Source: Sphingomonas sp.
Lineage (GTDB): Bacteria; Pseudomonadota; Alphaproteobacteria; Sphingomonadales; Sphingomonadaceae
DNA length: 64,000 nt
Assembly (NCBI RefSeq): GCF_025362505.1
Contig: NZ_JANYGG010000138.1
Span: 17,200-81,199 of the forward strand
Direction of reading: 5' to 3'
This document shows positions 26,120 to 34,348 of the stretch, in pieces. Within the stretch, counting starts at the first letter, position 1, and each line of letters opens with the position of its first letter. The position numbers and the translations under genes were made by a program. Under the pieces are notes generated by a model that was not told the origin of the DNA, did no database searches, and saw only the letters and a list, made by a program, of their open reading frames with translations.

Positions 26120-26545
26120 CACCGCAACGCGACGCTCGGCATCTGCCTCGCCGCCGGGTTCGCGGTTTGGTTCACCGCGCGCCATCGCTGGAATGAGCGC
26201 GCGATCCTGTGGTTCGACGCACTCGGCCTCGCGGCTTACTCGACCTACGGCGCGTCGAAGGCGCTGGCGTTCGAGGTCGCGCCGGTCCCCGCCTTTGCGA
26301 TGGGCGTGCTGACCGCCTGCGCCGGCGGCATCATTCGCGACGTGCTCGCCGGCGACCCGTCGATCCTGATGCGCCCCGAAATTTACGTCACCGCCGCCGC
26401 TTTATCCTCGGCGCTGTTCGTCCTGCTCCACGTCGTCGGCCTCCCCGCCCTCCCGGCCGCCGCGATCGCCTTCATCGCGGCGTTCGCGCTCCGGGCACTC
26501 GCCATTACCACGGGCCTCAAGCTCCCCGGCTATTCGGAACGCTGA
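26120..26545 (+). pseudogene. TRIC/UPF0126-family channel, C-terminal half
   Basis: Continues the gene broken at 25373. It holds the rest of the seven-helix fold: LICL-like ICLAAGFAVWFTARHRW, then the second internal repeat FDALGLAAYSTYGASKAL and GVLTACAGGIIRDVLAGDPSILMRPEIYVTAAA. The frame is open back to an ATG at 26096 within the insertion, so a C-terminal fragment could be translated, but a working channel is unlikely. It lies 45 bp upstream of alaC. Confidence 0.8.
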
Positions 26546-26590
26546 CCATCGCTCTTTCGCAGCGCAGCAAAATCCGCCAAACAGGATCCC

Positions 26591-27766
26591 ATGGACGAAT
26601 TCTACCGCATCCGCCGCCTCCCTCCCTATGTCTTCGCCGAAGTCAACGCGATGAAGGCGGCGGAGCGCGCGCGCGGCGAGGACATCGTCGACCTCGGCAT
26701 GGGCAACCCCGATGGCGCCCCGCCCAAGCACGTTATCGACAAGCTGTGCGAAGTCGCGTCGAAGCCGACCGCCCACCGCTACTCCGCCTCGAAAGGCATT
26801 CCCGGCCTGCGCAAGGCCCAGGCCGCCTATTACAAGCGCCGCTGGAACGTCGATCTCGACCCTGACAGCGAGGTCATCGTCACGCTGGGCAGCAAGGAAG
26901 GCCTCGCCAACCTCGCGCAGGCGATCACCGCGCCGGGCGACGTCGTCCTCGCCCCCAACCCGTCCTACCCGATCCACACTTTCGGCTTCATCATCGCCGG
27001 CGCCGCGATCCGCTCGATACCCGCCGCGCCCGGCCCCGACTTCTTCGTCCGGCTCGAGATGGCGATGCGCTACACCGTGCCGCGGCCTAAGGTGCTCGTC
27101 GTTGGCTACCCGTCAAACCCGACCGCTTACGTCGCCGACCTGCCGTTCTACGAAAAGCTCGTCGCCTTTGCCCGCGCGCATGAACTCGTCGTCATTTCCG
27201 ACCTCGCCTACGCCGAAATCTACTTCGGCGACGAGCCGACCCCGTCGATCCTCCAGGTCGACGGCGCCAGGGAAGTCGCGGTCGAGTTCACGTCGATGTC
27301 GAAAACCTACAGCATGGCCGGCTGGCGGATCGGCTTCGCGGTCGGCAACGCCCGGCTCATCGGTGCGCTCGCCCGGGTCAAATCCTACCTCGACTATGGC
27401 GCCTTCACCCCGATTCAGGCCGCCGCGACCGCCGCATTGAACGGCCCGCAGGACATCATCGCCGAAAATCGCGCGCTGTACAAAAAGCGCCGCGACGTGC
27501 TCGTCAAAAGCTTTGCCAGCGCCGGCTGGGACATCCCCGTTCCCCAGGCCAGCATGTTCGCCTGGGCCCCGATCCCCGAACAATATCGCGCGCTCGGCAG
27601 CATGGAATTCTCGAAGCGCCTGCTGACCGAAGCCAAGGTCGCCGTCGCGCCGGGCGTGGGCTTCGGCGAGGAAGGCGAAGGGTTCGTCCGCATCGCGCTC
27701 GTCGAAAACGAACAGCGCCTCCGCCAGGCCGCGCGCGGCATCAAGAAACTGCTGGCGAAAGGCTGA
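26591..27766 (+). CDS. alaC: alanine/glutamate-pyruvate aminotransferase AlaC
   Basis: A 391-residue PLP aminotransferase (fold type I, class I/II). YRIRRLPPYVFAEVNAMK, DIVDLGMGNPDGAPPKHVIDKL and TLGSKEGLANL closely follow E. coli AlaC. YPSNPTAYV is the substrate/PLP Asn region and SMSKTYSMAGWRIGF holds the Schiff-base Lys. Makes alanine from pyruvate and glutamate, or the reverse. The ATG is preceded by AGGATCCC. It overlaps the next gene by one base (TGATG). Confidence 0.9.
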   Translation: MDEFYRIRRLPPYVFAEVNAMKAAERARGEDIVDLGMGNPDGAPPKHVIDKLCEVASKPTAHRYSASKGIPGLRKAQAAYYKRRWNVDLDPDSEVIVTLGSKEGLANLAQAITAPGDVVLAPNPSYPIHTFGFIIAGAAIRSIPAAPGPDFFVRLEMAMRYTVPRPKVLVVGYPSNPTAYVADLPFYEKLVAFARAHELVVISDLAYAEIYFGDEPTPSILQVDGAREVAVEFTSMSKTYSMAGWRIGFAVGNARLIGALARVKSYLDYGAFTPIQAAATAALNGPQDIIAENRALYKKRRDVLVKSFASAGWDIPVPQASMFAWAPIPEQYRALGSMEFSKRLLTEAKVAVAPGVGFGEEGEGFVRIALVENEQRLRQAARGIKKLLAKG

Positions 27767-28251
27767 TGCTCCCCGGCCTCACCGACCTAACGACCAGCAA
27801 CGCCGAGGTCGCGCAGGTCATCCAGTCGGCGGTCGCACCGGTGTTCCTGCTCGCCGGCATCGGCGCCTTCCTCAATGTCTGCGTCGGCCGCCTCGCCCGC
27901 ATCGTCGATCGCGCCCGCGCGCTCGAGCCCAGGCTGCTCGTCAGCCGCGGCAAGGAACATGATCGGATCATCGCCGAACTCCACATTCTCGACCGCCGCA
28001 TCCGTGTAGTGAACACCGCCGTCTTCCTTTCGGTCAGCGCGGCGGTGTTGATCTGCCTCGTCGTCATCCTGCTGTTCGGCAGCCAGCTCACTGGTCTGCA
28101 TTTCGGCAAGGCAGTCGCGCTGCTGTTCATCGCCGCGATGATTTCGACCGGGCTCGGGTTCGCCACCTTCCTCCACGAAACCCAGCTCGGCATCCGCGCC
28201 GTCCGCGTCCGCGCCCACATCCTCGAACATCAGCCCGAGGACGCCGACTGA
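27766..28251 (+). CDS. DUF2721-family membrane protein
   Basis: A 161-residue protein with three hydrophobic helices (about 20-42, 84-106 and 112-135). VIQSAVAPVFLLAGIGAFLNVCVGRLARIVDRAR is the N-terminal family block, and RRIRVVNTAVFLSVSAAVLICLVV the second. It is translated in step with alaC (TGATG junction). Function of the family is unknown. Confidence 0.85.
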   Translation: MLPGLTDLTTSNAEVAQVIQSAVAPVFLLAGIGAFLNVCVGRLARIVDRARALEPRLLVSRGKEHDRIIAELHILDRRIRVVNTAVFLSVSAAVLICLVVILLFGSQLTGLHFGKAVALLFIAAMISTGLGFATFLHETQLGIRAVRVRAHILEHQPEDAD

Positions 28252-28329
28252 CGACGCACAGCCTCTCGTGCAGAGTCTCGACAAGGTCATAGCCCGCTCC
28301 TATCCCGACCACGAATACCGGGAGAGAAC

Positions 28330-29322
28330 ATGACCAATAACAGTAGCGTTACGGCCAGTACCGTCCTCGACCGCGTCCTCGTCCTCGAGATGGTTCGCGT
28401 CACCGAAGCCGCTGCGATCGCCGCCTCGCGTCTAGTCGGCCGCGGCGATGAAAAAGCCGCCGACGCCGCCGCCGTCGAAGCGATGCGCGCCGCACTCAAC
28501 GAACTACCGATGGACGGCACCGTCGTCATTGGCGAGGGCGAACGCGACGAAGCCCCGATGCTCTACATCGGCGAAAAAGTCGGTTCGGCCCAGGGCACTG
28601 GCCCCAAGATCGACATCGCGCTCGACCCGCTCGAAGGCACCACCATCACCGCCAAGGCCGGCCCCAACGCGCTCGCCGTCCTCGCCATCGCCGAACATGG
28701 CCATTTGCTCAACGCGCCCGATACTTACATGGACAAGATCGCGATCGGCGCCGGCTATGAGCCCGGCCTCGTCGGCCTCGCCCGCTCGGCGACCGAAAAC
28801 GTCACTGCGCTCGCGGCCGCGAAGGGCGTGCCCGTTGGCGAGATCATGGCCTGCGTCCTCGACCGCCCGCGCCACTCGGGCATCATCGCCGAGCTTCGCT
28901 CGCTGGGCTGCGGCATCATGCTAATCCCCGACGGAGACGTCGCCGGAGTTATCGCCACCTCCAACCCCGATAGCGGCGTCGACATCTACCTCGGCCAGGG
29001 TGGCGCCCCCGAAGGCGTCCTCGCCGCCGCCGCCTTGCGCTGCATCGGCGGCCAGATGGAAGGCCGGCTGTTCTTCCGCAACGACGACGAGCGCGCCCGC
29101 GCCCGCCGCTGGGGGATCGAGGACCTCGACCGCATCTACCGCCTCGAGGAAATGGCGAGCGGCGACTGCATCTTCGCCGCCACCGGCGTTACCGACGGCT
29201 CGCTCCTGTCCGGTGTCAAGCGCCTCCGCGGCGGCCTGCTCAAGACCGAAAGCATCGTCATGCGCGCCAGCTCGGGCACCGTCCGCCGCATCACCGGCGA
29301 ACACCACAAGGGCCATGCCTGA
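28330..29322 (+). CDS. glpX: fructose-1,6-bisphosphatase class II (GlpX)
   Basis: Gluconeogenic phosphatase, possibly also acting on sedoheptulose bisphosphate. The 330-residue protein contains DGTVVIGEGERDEAPMLYIGE and DIALDPLEGTT, the Li-sensitive phosphatase metal-binding motifs, and TGVTDGSLLSGVK. A GGGAGAG element precedes the ATG. It lies 78 bp after the DUF2721 gene and is followed by recJ after 51 bp. Confidence 0.95.
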   Translation: MTNNSSVTASTVLDRVLVLEMVRVTEAAAIAASRLVGRGDEKAADAAAVEAMRAALNELPMDGTVVIGEGERDEAPMLYIGEKVGSAQGTGPKIDIALDPLEGTTITAKAGPNALAVLAIAEHGHLLNAPDTYMDKIAIGAGYEPGLVGLARSATENVTALAAAKGVPVGEIMACVLDRPRHSGIIAELRSLGCGIMLIPDGDVAGVIATSNPDSGVDIYLGQGGAPEGVLAAAALRCIGGQMEGRLFFRNDDERARARRWGIEDLDRIYRLEEMASGDCIFAATGVTDGSLLSGVKRLRGGLLKTESIVMRASSGTVRRITGEHHKGHA

Positions 29323-29373
29323 TCCCGCCTCATGCCACCTTCCGCCGGGCCAGTCCCTGCCCCATAAGGCCGC

Positions 29374-31146
29374 ATGAGCCGCGATGATCATGCCTGTGGC
29401 GTAAGCTCTTCCGTCCTTTCCCAACCGTGGCGCTGGCGGCGCCAGGGGGGCCCGGATGCGGGCGGCGACGACCTCGGCCTCGACCTCGTCGATCAGCTGC
29501 TCCTTGCGCGCGGTATTGCCGCCGACGATCTCGCCCGCCACCGCGACCCGCGGATCCGCGATTTCCTCCCCGACCCGTCGCACTTCGCTGACATGGACAA
29601 GGCCGCCCGCCGCCTCGCCGACGCGGTCGAGGGCGGCGAGACGACCGCCATCTTCGGCGACTACGACGTGGATGGCGCGACCTCCGCCGCGCTGCTCACC
29701 CTCGTCCTGCGCCGCCTCGGGAATGAGCCGATCGTCTACATCCCAGACCGGCTGATGGAGGGCTACGGCCCGTCGGGTAAAGCCCTCGTCGAGCTTCACG
29801 CGCGCGGAGCGACCCTCGCCGTCACTGTCGATTGCGGCGCCCAGGCATTCGACGCGCTTGCCGAGGCCGCCGCCGCCGGGCTCGAGGTGATCGTCTGTGA
29901 TCACCACCAGTGCGCCTCCGCGCTCCCCACCGCGCACGCCCTGATCAACCCCAATCGCCTCGACGAGAGCGAGATCGGCGCCGCCCACGGCCATGTCGCC
30001 GCGGTCGGGATGGCGTTCCTGCTCGGTACCGCGCTGCTCCGCGAATTGCGCCAGCGCGGCCGCTTCGCCGCCACCCCCGAGCCGAAGATCATCGACTTGC
30101 TCGACCTCGTCGCGCTCGGCACTGTCGCCGATGTCGCGCGCCTCAAAACCCTCAACCGTGCATTCGTCACGCAGGGACTAAAGGTCATGGCCGGCCGCCA
30201 GAACATCGGCCTCGCCGCACTCGCCGACGCCGCCCGCCTGACCCGTGCCCCAACCAGCCGCGATTTAGGCTTCGCGCTCGGTCCACGGATCAACGCCGGC
30301 GGCCGCGTCGGCAAGTCCGACCTGGGCGTGCGCCTGCTCACCACCACTGACCCGGCCGAGGCCGAGGCGCTCGCCGCCGAACTCGACCGCCTCAACGAGG
30401 AGCGCCGTGCGATCGAACTGATCGTCATCGAACAGGCCACCGCCGCCGCCGAGCGCCAAGCCGACGCGCCGCTTATCCTCGTCGCCGGCACCGGCTGGCA
30501 TCCCGGCGTGATCGGCATCGTCGCCAGCCGCCTCAAGGAACGCTTCAACCGACCGGCGATCGTCGTCGCCATCGAACAGGACGGCACCGGCAAGGGCTCG
30601 GGTCGCTCGATCTCGGGGGTCGATCTCGGCGCCGCGATCCTCGCCGCGAAGGACAGCGGCCTGCTCGTCGCCGGCGGCGGCCACGCGATGGCCGCGGGAC
30701 TTACCGTCCGCCCAGATGGCGTCGAGGCCCTGCGCGCCTTCCTCCACGACCGCCTCGCCGCCGATCTCGAGGTCGCCCGCGGCACCCGCTCGCTCCTCCT
30801 CGACGCCCTGCTCTCCCCCGGCGGGGTAGCGGCGTCCCTGTGCGACCAGCTCGACGCCGGCGGTCCCTATGGCGCCGGCTGGCCGAGTCCGCGCGTCGCC
30901 GCCGGCCCCGCCCGCCTGCTGCGCGTCGCCACCGTCGGCAACAGCCACGTCCGCGGCATCGCGTCCGGCGACGACGGCAAGAGCTTCAAGTGGATCGCCT
31001 TTCGCGCCGCCGACACCCCGCTCGGCCACGCCCTCCTCGCCAGCGGCCCCGACCGCCGCTGGTGGCTGGCGGGCTCGATAAAGCGCGACGAATGGACCGG
31101 CGGCAACGCGGCCGAAATGCACCTCGATGATGCGGCGTTTGTGTGA
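29374..31146 (+). CDS. recJ: single-stranded-DNA-specific exonuclease RecJ
   Basis: 5'-3' ssDNA exonuclease of recombination and mismatch repair. The 590-residue protein has the DHH-family motifs in order: FGDYDVDGATSAALL (about residue 93), DCGAQAFDALAE, VCDHHQC (about 173) and LGTVADVARL, then the DHHA1 domain with AGGGHAMAAGLT (about 436) and an OB-like C-terminal domain. All metal ligands are kept. It is the last core gene before tRNA-Glu. Confidence 0.95.
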   Translation: MSRDDHACGVSSSVLSQPWRWRRQGGPDAGGDDLGLDLVDQLLLARGIAADDLARHRDPRIRDFLPDPSHFADMDKAARRLADAVEGGETTAIFGDYDVDGATSAALLTLVLRRLGNEPIVYIPDRLMEGYGPSGKALVELHARGATLAVTVDCGAQAFDALAEAAAAGLEVIVCDHHQCASALPTAHALINPNRLDESEIGAAHGHVAAVGMAFLLGTALLRELRQRGRFAATPEPKIIDLLDLVALGTVADVARLKTLNRAFVTQGLKVMAGRQNIGLAALADAARLTRAPTSRDLGFALGPRINAGGRVGKSDLGVRLLTTTDPAEAEALAAELDRLNEERRAIELIVIEQATAAAERQADAPLILVAGTGWHPGVIGIVASRLKERFNRPAIVVAIEQDGTGKGSGRSISGVDLGAAILAAKDSGLLVAGGGHAMAAGLTVRPDGVEALRAFLHDRLAADLEVARGTRSLLLDALLSPGGVAASLCDQLDAGGPYGAGWPSPRVAAGPARLLRVATVGNSHVRGIASGDDGKSFKWIAFRAADTPLGHALLASGPDRRWWLAGSIKRDEWTGGNAAEMHLDDAAFV

Positions 31147-31224
31147 AGTCTGGTTCTTCCCACAAAAACTCGCTCCGGCTTGACCCTCGCCGCCCCCTCG
31201 CCTAATCGCCCGCCCACGCCTCAC

Positions 31225-31299
31225 GGCCCCTTCGTCTAGCGGTTAGGACGCGGCCTTTTCACGGCTGAAGCACGGGTTCGATTCCCGTAGGGGTCACCA
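31225..31299 (+). tRNA. tRNA-Glu (anticodon TTC)
   Basis: A 75-nucleotide cloverleaf including an encoded CCA. The acceptor stem pairs GGCCCCT with AGGGGTC (one G-U), the anticodon loop is TTTTCAC with anticodon TTC on a stem CGGCC/GGCTG, and the T-arm reads CGGGTTCGATTCCCG. The 3' end CCGTAGGGGTCACCA recurs with one mismatch at 31630, marking the gene as an integration site. Glu tRNA is a substrate of MnmA at the left end of this window. Confidence 0.95.
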
Positions 31300-31364
31300 G
31301 CCTGTTAAGCTACTGAAAACAAACATTAAATTTTCACGACGCGGCCCTTTCCGATCAGTCAGTT

Positions 31365-31385
31365 CGGGGTTACACCGGGGTTACA
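31365..31385. repeat. two direct repeats CGGGGTTACA, 11-bp period
   Basis: The decamer occurs at 31365-31374 and 31376-31385, about one helical turn apart, 65 bp past the tRNA-Glu gene. Short direct repeats in this position are typical arm-type integrase binding sites beside a tRNA attachment site. No integrase gene remains; a short minus-strand frame across it is not recognisable. Confidence 0.5.
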
Positions 31386-31504
31386 AAGGGGTGCTGGTGC
31401 GCTCCAATGCGCTGATTGCGAGCTGTCGCAGTGCTAAGTAGACTTCCGAAAATGGCGGATTACCGGGACTTTTCTGAGGCCGTTTACGCGTGCAAAAAAC
31501 AATT

Positions 31505-31552
31505 TCTAGCGGACGCGGCCCTTTCAGCCCGAAAGGCCGGGTTCGGGCGTAG
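31505..31552 (+). pseudogene. degenerate tRNA-Glu copy
   Basis: TCTAGCGG, then ACGCGGCCCTTTCA, then GAAAGGCCGGGTTCG and GGCGTAG follow the order of the D-arm, anticodon arm and T-arm of tRNA-Glu at 31225, with a 5-base gap (TTAGG missing) and several changes. The acceptor 3' end is not adjacent. It looks like the relic of an earlier integration event at the tRNA. Confidence 0.5.
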
Positions 31553-31629
31553 CAGAGTGCGTCAGCGAGGAGCTTCAAGCTCCCTTGTGGAGTGTGCGTT
31601 ACCCACTACGATTAGCCGTTACCACGCAG

Positions 31630-31644
31630 CCGTAGGGGTCTCCA
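31630..31644 (+). repeat. second copy of the tRNA-Glu 3' end (att-like)
   Basis: CCGTAGGGGTCTCCA matches the last 15 bases of tRNA-Glu (CCGTAGGGGTCACCA) with one mismatch, in the same orientation and 345 bp downstream. The spacing is that of attL/attR around a mostly deleted element or of two tandem insertions. The truncated methyltransferase frame starts on the next base. Confidence 0.65.
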
Positions 31645-31986
31645 TTGAACAAGCTTTTCTACGGCGACAATCTCGGCGTGCTGCGCGACCATATCGCCAG
31701 CGACAGTGTCGACCTGATTTACCTCGATCCCCCGTTCAACTCGAACGCCAATTACAATATACTGTTCAAGTCTAAGACTGGCGACGGATCGGACGCGCAG
31801 ATCGAGGCGTTTGAGGACACTTGGCACTGGAATGAGCATGCCGAGCAAGCCTTCGACGAGGTCGCGCGCAGCGGCAATACCAAGGCGTTCGACCTGTTGA
31901 ACGCGATGCGTGGCTTCCTCGGCGACAATGACATGATGGCCTATCTGGCGATGATGGCGGTGCGCCTGATTGTGGATTGGCGATGA
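31645..31986 (+). pseudogene. DNA methyltransferase, N-terminal fragment
   Basis: A 113-residue frame starting at TTG with AGGGG upstream. MNKLFYGDNLGVLRDHIASD and VDLIYLDPPFNSNANYN are the start of an adenine/cytosine-N DNA methyltransferase of the type found in Type III or orphan systems; DPPF is catalytic motif IV. Likeness ends near MMAVRLI (about 31970), well before the SAM-binding FxGxG motif, so three quarters of the enzyme is missing. No restriction subunit is present. Confidence 0.75.
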
Positions 31987-32046
31987 CGCTGGACCCCCGT
32001 CGATTCAGGTCTACGACCATGAATTAGCAACGAAAACTGTCACCAT

Positions 32047-32082
32047 GCCGGGGTCCCCGTCGGCGCCGATGGGGACCCCGGC
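32047..32082. repeat. 36-bp palindrome (18-bp arms)
   Basis: The centre lies between 32064 and 32065 in CGGC|GCCG. The arms GCCGGGGTCCCC.. and ..GGGGACCCCGGC match over 18 bases with a single G-T pair and almost no loop. No T-run follows on either strand, so it is not a standard terminator. It sits in the gene-poor stretch 31987-32505, in which no other feature is recognisable. Confidence 0.7.
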
Positions 32083-32505
32083 CTTGGGCCGATTTAGAAA
32101 GAGAAATCAATTCAGTAAGCAAGGCTCTGGCAGGTTCCAGTTTCACCGCCGATCCACACGCTCGGATTTAACCTGACAACGCCCTAAATATGTCGCAGGG
32201 GTTTGATCTTGTATTAAAAGCCTCTCACCTTGGATTAAAGCGTTCCGGATCATCATTCAAAATGGCTCGTTCACAAACGAGGGCAGCGATACCAAATCAA
32301 CGGCGATACGATAGGTGTGCAATTCGAAATTTGGCGATCGCTTGCTTTCAAGAAGGCACGCCGCGAACGGAATTATAGGAAAAGGGCGAGTTGCTGCCCT
32401 TCGACCGGCAACGACAAATCCGAGAAAAGCATGACGACGCACTCGGCGACCATACGAGGTCCAACAAATGATCATTGCGTGGGAACATCTGAAAGCCAGC
32501 GCCAG

Positions 32506-32931
32506 ATGACATTTAAATACACCTTCCCCGTCCGCTTTGCGCACTGCGACCCGGCTGGGATTGGGTATTTCCCGCGTTTGCTGGAAATGCTCGACGGCGC
32601 GGTTGAGGATTTCATGGCCGAAGTGACCGGAGCAGATCGGGCGCAAACGCATTTGCGCGAGCGGCTGGGCATTCCGACCATCGACCTCCAGGTCCATTTC
32701 GCTCAGCCCAGCCGCTTGGGCGAATTGCTGACGTTCGAGATCAAACCGGTAAAACTCGGACGAACCTCGTTGACGTTCCAAACCGAAGTAACACGCGATG
32801 GCGAGCCACGCTTCTCCGTGAGTCAGACCGTGGTGCAGATAAATGTCGATACCGGCCGTCCTCATCCCTGGGCTGACGTAACACGGGTTTTGCCAGTGTT
32901 CGCTTCGGTCGCCGGGGGCAAGGCATCGTGA
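32506..32931 (+). CDS. acyl-CoA thioesterase (4-hydroxybenzoyl-CoA thioesterase type)
   Basis: A 141-residue hotdog-fold enzyme. FPVRFAHCDPAGIGYFPRLLEMLDGAVEDF is the FcbC/YbgC-type signature with the catalytic Asp in CDPAG. Similar thioesterases accompany aerobic CoA-dependent aromatic pathways, where they release stalled acyl-CoA. ATG 32506 gives the family start; an upstream ATG at 32431 adds 25 unrelated residues. Its stop overlaps the start of a broken RidA gene (GTGA), so the two were once an operon. Confidence 0.8.
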   Translation: MTFKYTFPVRFAHCDPAGIGYFPRLLEMLDGAVEDFMAEVTGADRAQTHLRERLGIPTIDLQVHFAQPSRLGELLTFEIKPVKLGRTSLTFQTEVTRDGEPRFSVSQTVVQINVDTGRPHPWADVTRVLPVFASVAGGKAS

Positions 32932-33250
32932 CCGTGCATCGCACGCTCCTACCCTCCCCCCGGTTGGCCCGCCAGAAAGGATATTCCAATGGCATCGTCG
33001 CGCGCGGCACAATGATATGGACTGGCGGCGTTGTCGGCTGGAATATTGCCGAAGCACGTCCTGACGGCCTGACGGAACATTTGCGCCACTGTCGTGAAGC
33101 ACCGTAAACGTGCGGGCGGAGAAAAGTGCTACGCCGACACATATTGTCCGGATGACCTGGCCCAGCGACATGCCGGCTTGCCCGGAGAGCATTCCCCCAA
33201 TCGGCACAAATCGACGCGACAACATCGGCAAATTTTATGGCAAAGGCGGT
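32928..33250 (+). pseudogene. RidA-family protein, frameshifted
   Basis: The first frame (32928-33107) reads VTVHRTLLPSPRLARQKGYSNG, IVARGTMIWTGGVVGWN and stops after 59 residues. It matches the intact RidA-like gene at 54671 ([30 protein letters not shown]). The second half continues one base off frame: ATPTHIVRMTW, then SIPPIGTNRRDNIGKFY, equivalent to [10 protein letters not shown] and [16 protein letters not shown]. At least one single-base indel near 33090-33105 has broken it. From about 33250 to 33428 nothing is recognisable. Confidence 0.75.
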
Positions 33251-33428
33251 CGTCGGCGTAACTCACCTCGTTGGAGCCGATTCAAGGCATTGTCAGATTG
33301 GCCATTTCTCATTCGCTTCCGGCTGATTGCCATATAAATATCCGAGCCCCTCGGTCCAATCTCGCCTGCCCTTAAGACTGGTGCCTTTGCTCTGTTAATT
33401 CCGCACCGCTCGTCGCAACTCGGACTTG

Positions 33429-34346
33429 CTAGCGGCTTGGGCGAAGCACGCCGTCGGTCCCGCGGACGAGCGGTGCCGACTGGCGCGGTAGTGGTGCACC
33501 AGGGGCGGCATCGATCGTCGTCCCATAAGGCCAGGATGGGGGAGCGATCGCCACGAACCGTGCAAGCCCGCCCGTACCGCCCTCGGGTCGGGCAAAGCCG
33601 ATCGAGATCAGCGCACCGGCTTCGGGCACGTGGTCGAGGTTGGTGACCCCCTCGGCCTGAGCGAAGTCGTGGCCGAGCAGCCAGCGCTCGGCCACGAAAT
33701 CGTCGGTCGTGTCGGTGTCAAGTGGTTCGTGGCCATGGAACAGGATGTGGCGGTCAAGGTGAAGCAGCTTGAGCGCATCGAGCGAAATGCCCGGGAACGG
33801 CCGGCGAGTGAAGCGCTCGGGGTCGTTCCATCGCTTCGACCAGTCGGTCCGGAACATGACCACCGATCCCGCCGGGATCCGGCCGTGGCGCTGCTCCCAG
33901 CCAAGCACGTCGGCGACGCTTGCGACATGACCAGGATCGGCGCGGGTCGCGGCCGAGAGGTCAATGACGACCAGCGGGCGGACGGCGATCGTCGCGGGAA
34001 AATCGCTGATCGTGGCGCCAAGGGGATTGCCGTGGGCCGGGGGATCAAGCTGAGTTCCGACCTGGTCCGTCGGCAGCTGGTAGGCGGTAATTCCGGCGCC
34101 GTGGCGGGCGTAGCCGAAAGGCTCTCCCCTGCCGATGAACCCGGGGACGTCGATCGCCGCGCGTGCCGCCGACACCGACAACCGGCCGAAGCCCGCCCAC
34201 TTTGGATCGCCCGGTGCGAAGGCGTGGGTGAGGTCGATATATTTGGCGTGGGCGAAGTTCGCTTCATAAGCCGGCCAAAGACTTGCGGGGCGCGATGTCA
34301 CGCACCCCGCCAGCGCGAGCAAGGCGAGCGGGACGAGCCGGCGCAT
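33429..34346 (-). CDS. exported lipoprotein of the cyclase/formamidase family
   Basis: A 305-residue protein of the metal-dependent cyclase superfamily that includes KynB formamidase and isatin hydrolase. MRRLVPLALLALAGC is a lipoprotein signal, so it should be anchored in the periplasm. The metal motif reads VGTQLDPPAHG: the usual HxGTHxDxPxH has lost both first histidines and follows the GTQxDxxxH variant seen in larger family members. VMFRTDWSKRW and FHGHEPLDTD are further landmarks. The ATG at 34346 lies just after the stop of the class V gene. Substrate unknown; a lactone, lactam or amide of the island's substrate is plausible. Confidence 0.75.
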   Translation of the reverse strand: MRRLVPLALLALAGCVTSRPASLWPAYEANFAHAKYIDLTHAFAPGDPKWAGFGRLSVSAARAAIDVPGFIGRGEPFGYARHGAGITAYQLPTDQVGTQLDPPAHGNPLGATISDFPATIAVRPLVVIDLSAATRADPGHVASVADVLGWEQRHGRIPAGSVVMFRTDWSKRWNDPERFTRRPFPGISLDALKLLHLDRHILFHGHEPLDTDTTDDFVAERWLLGHDFAQAEGVTNLDHVPEAGALISIGFARPEGGTGGLARFVAIAPPSWPYGTTIDAAPGAPLPRQSAPLVRGTDGVLRPSR

Positions 34347-34348
34347 CG

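Noticed and set aside
31381..31578. 65-codon minus-strand frame beside tRNA-Glu as an integrase remnant
   Set aside because: No integrase motif is visible; the position alone is not enough.
32047..32082. Long palindrome as an intrinsic terminator
   Set aside because: There is no T-run on either strand after the stem.
32257..33231. 324-codon minus-strand frame
   Set aside because: It runs antisense to the thioesterase and the RidA relic, has no recognisable domain and atypical composition.
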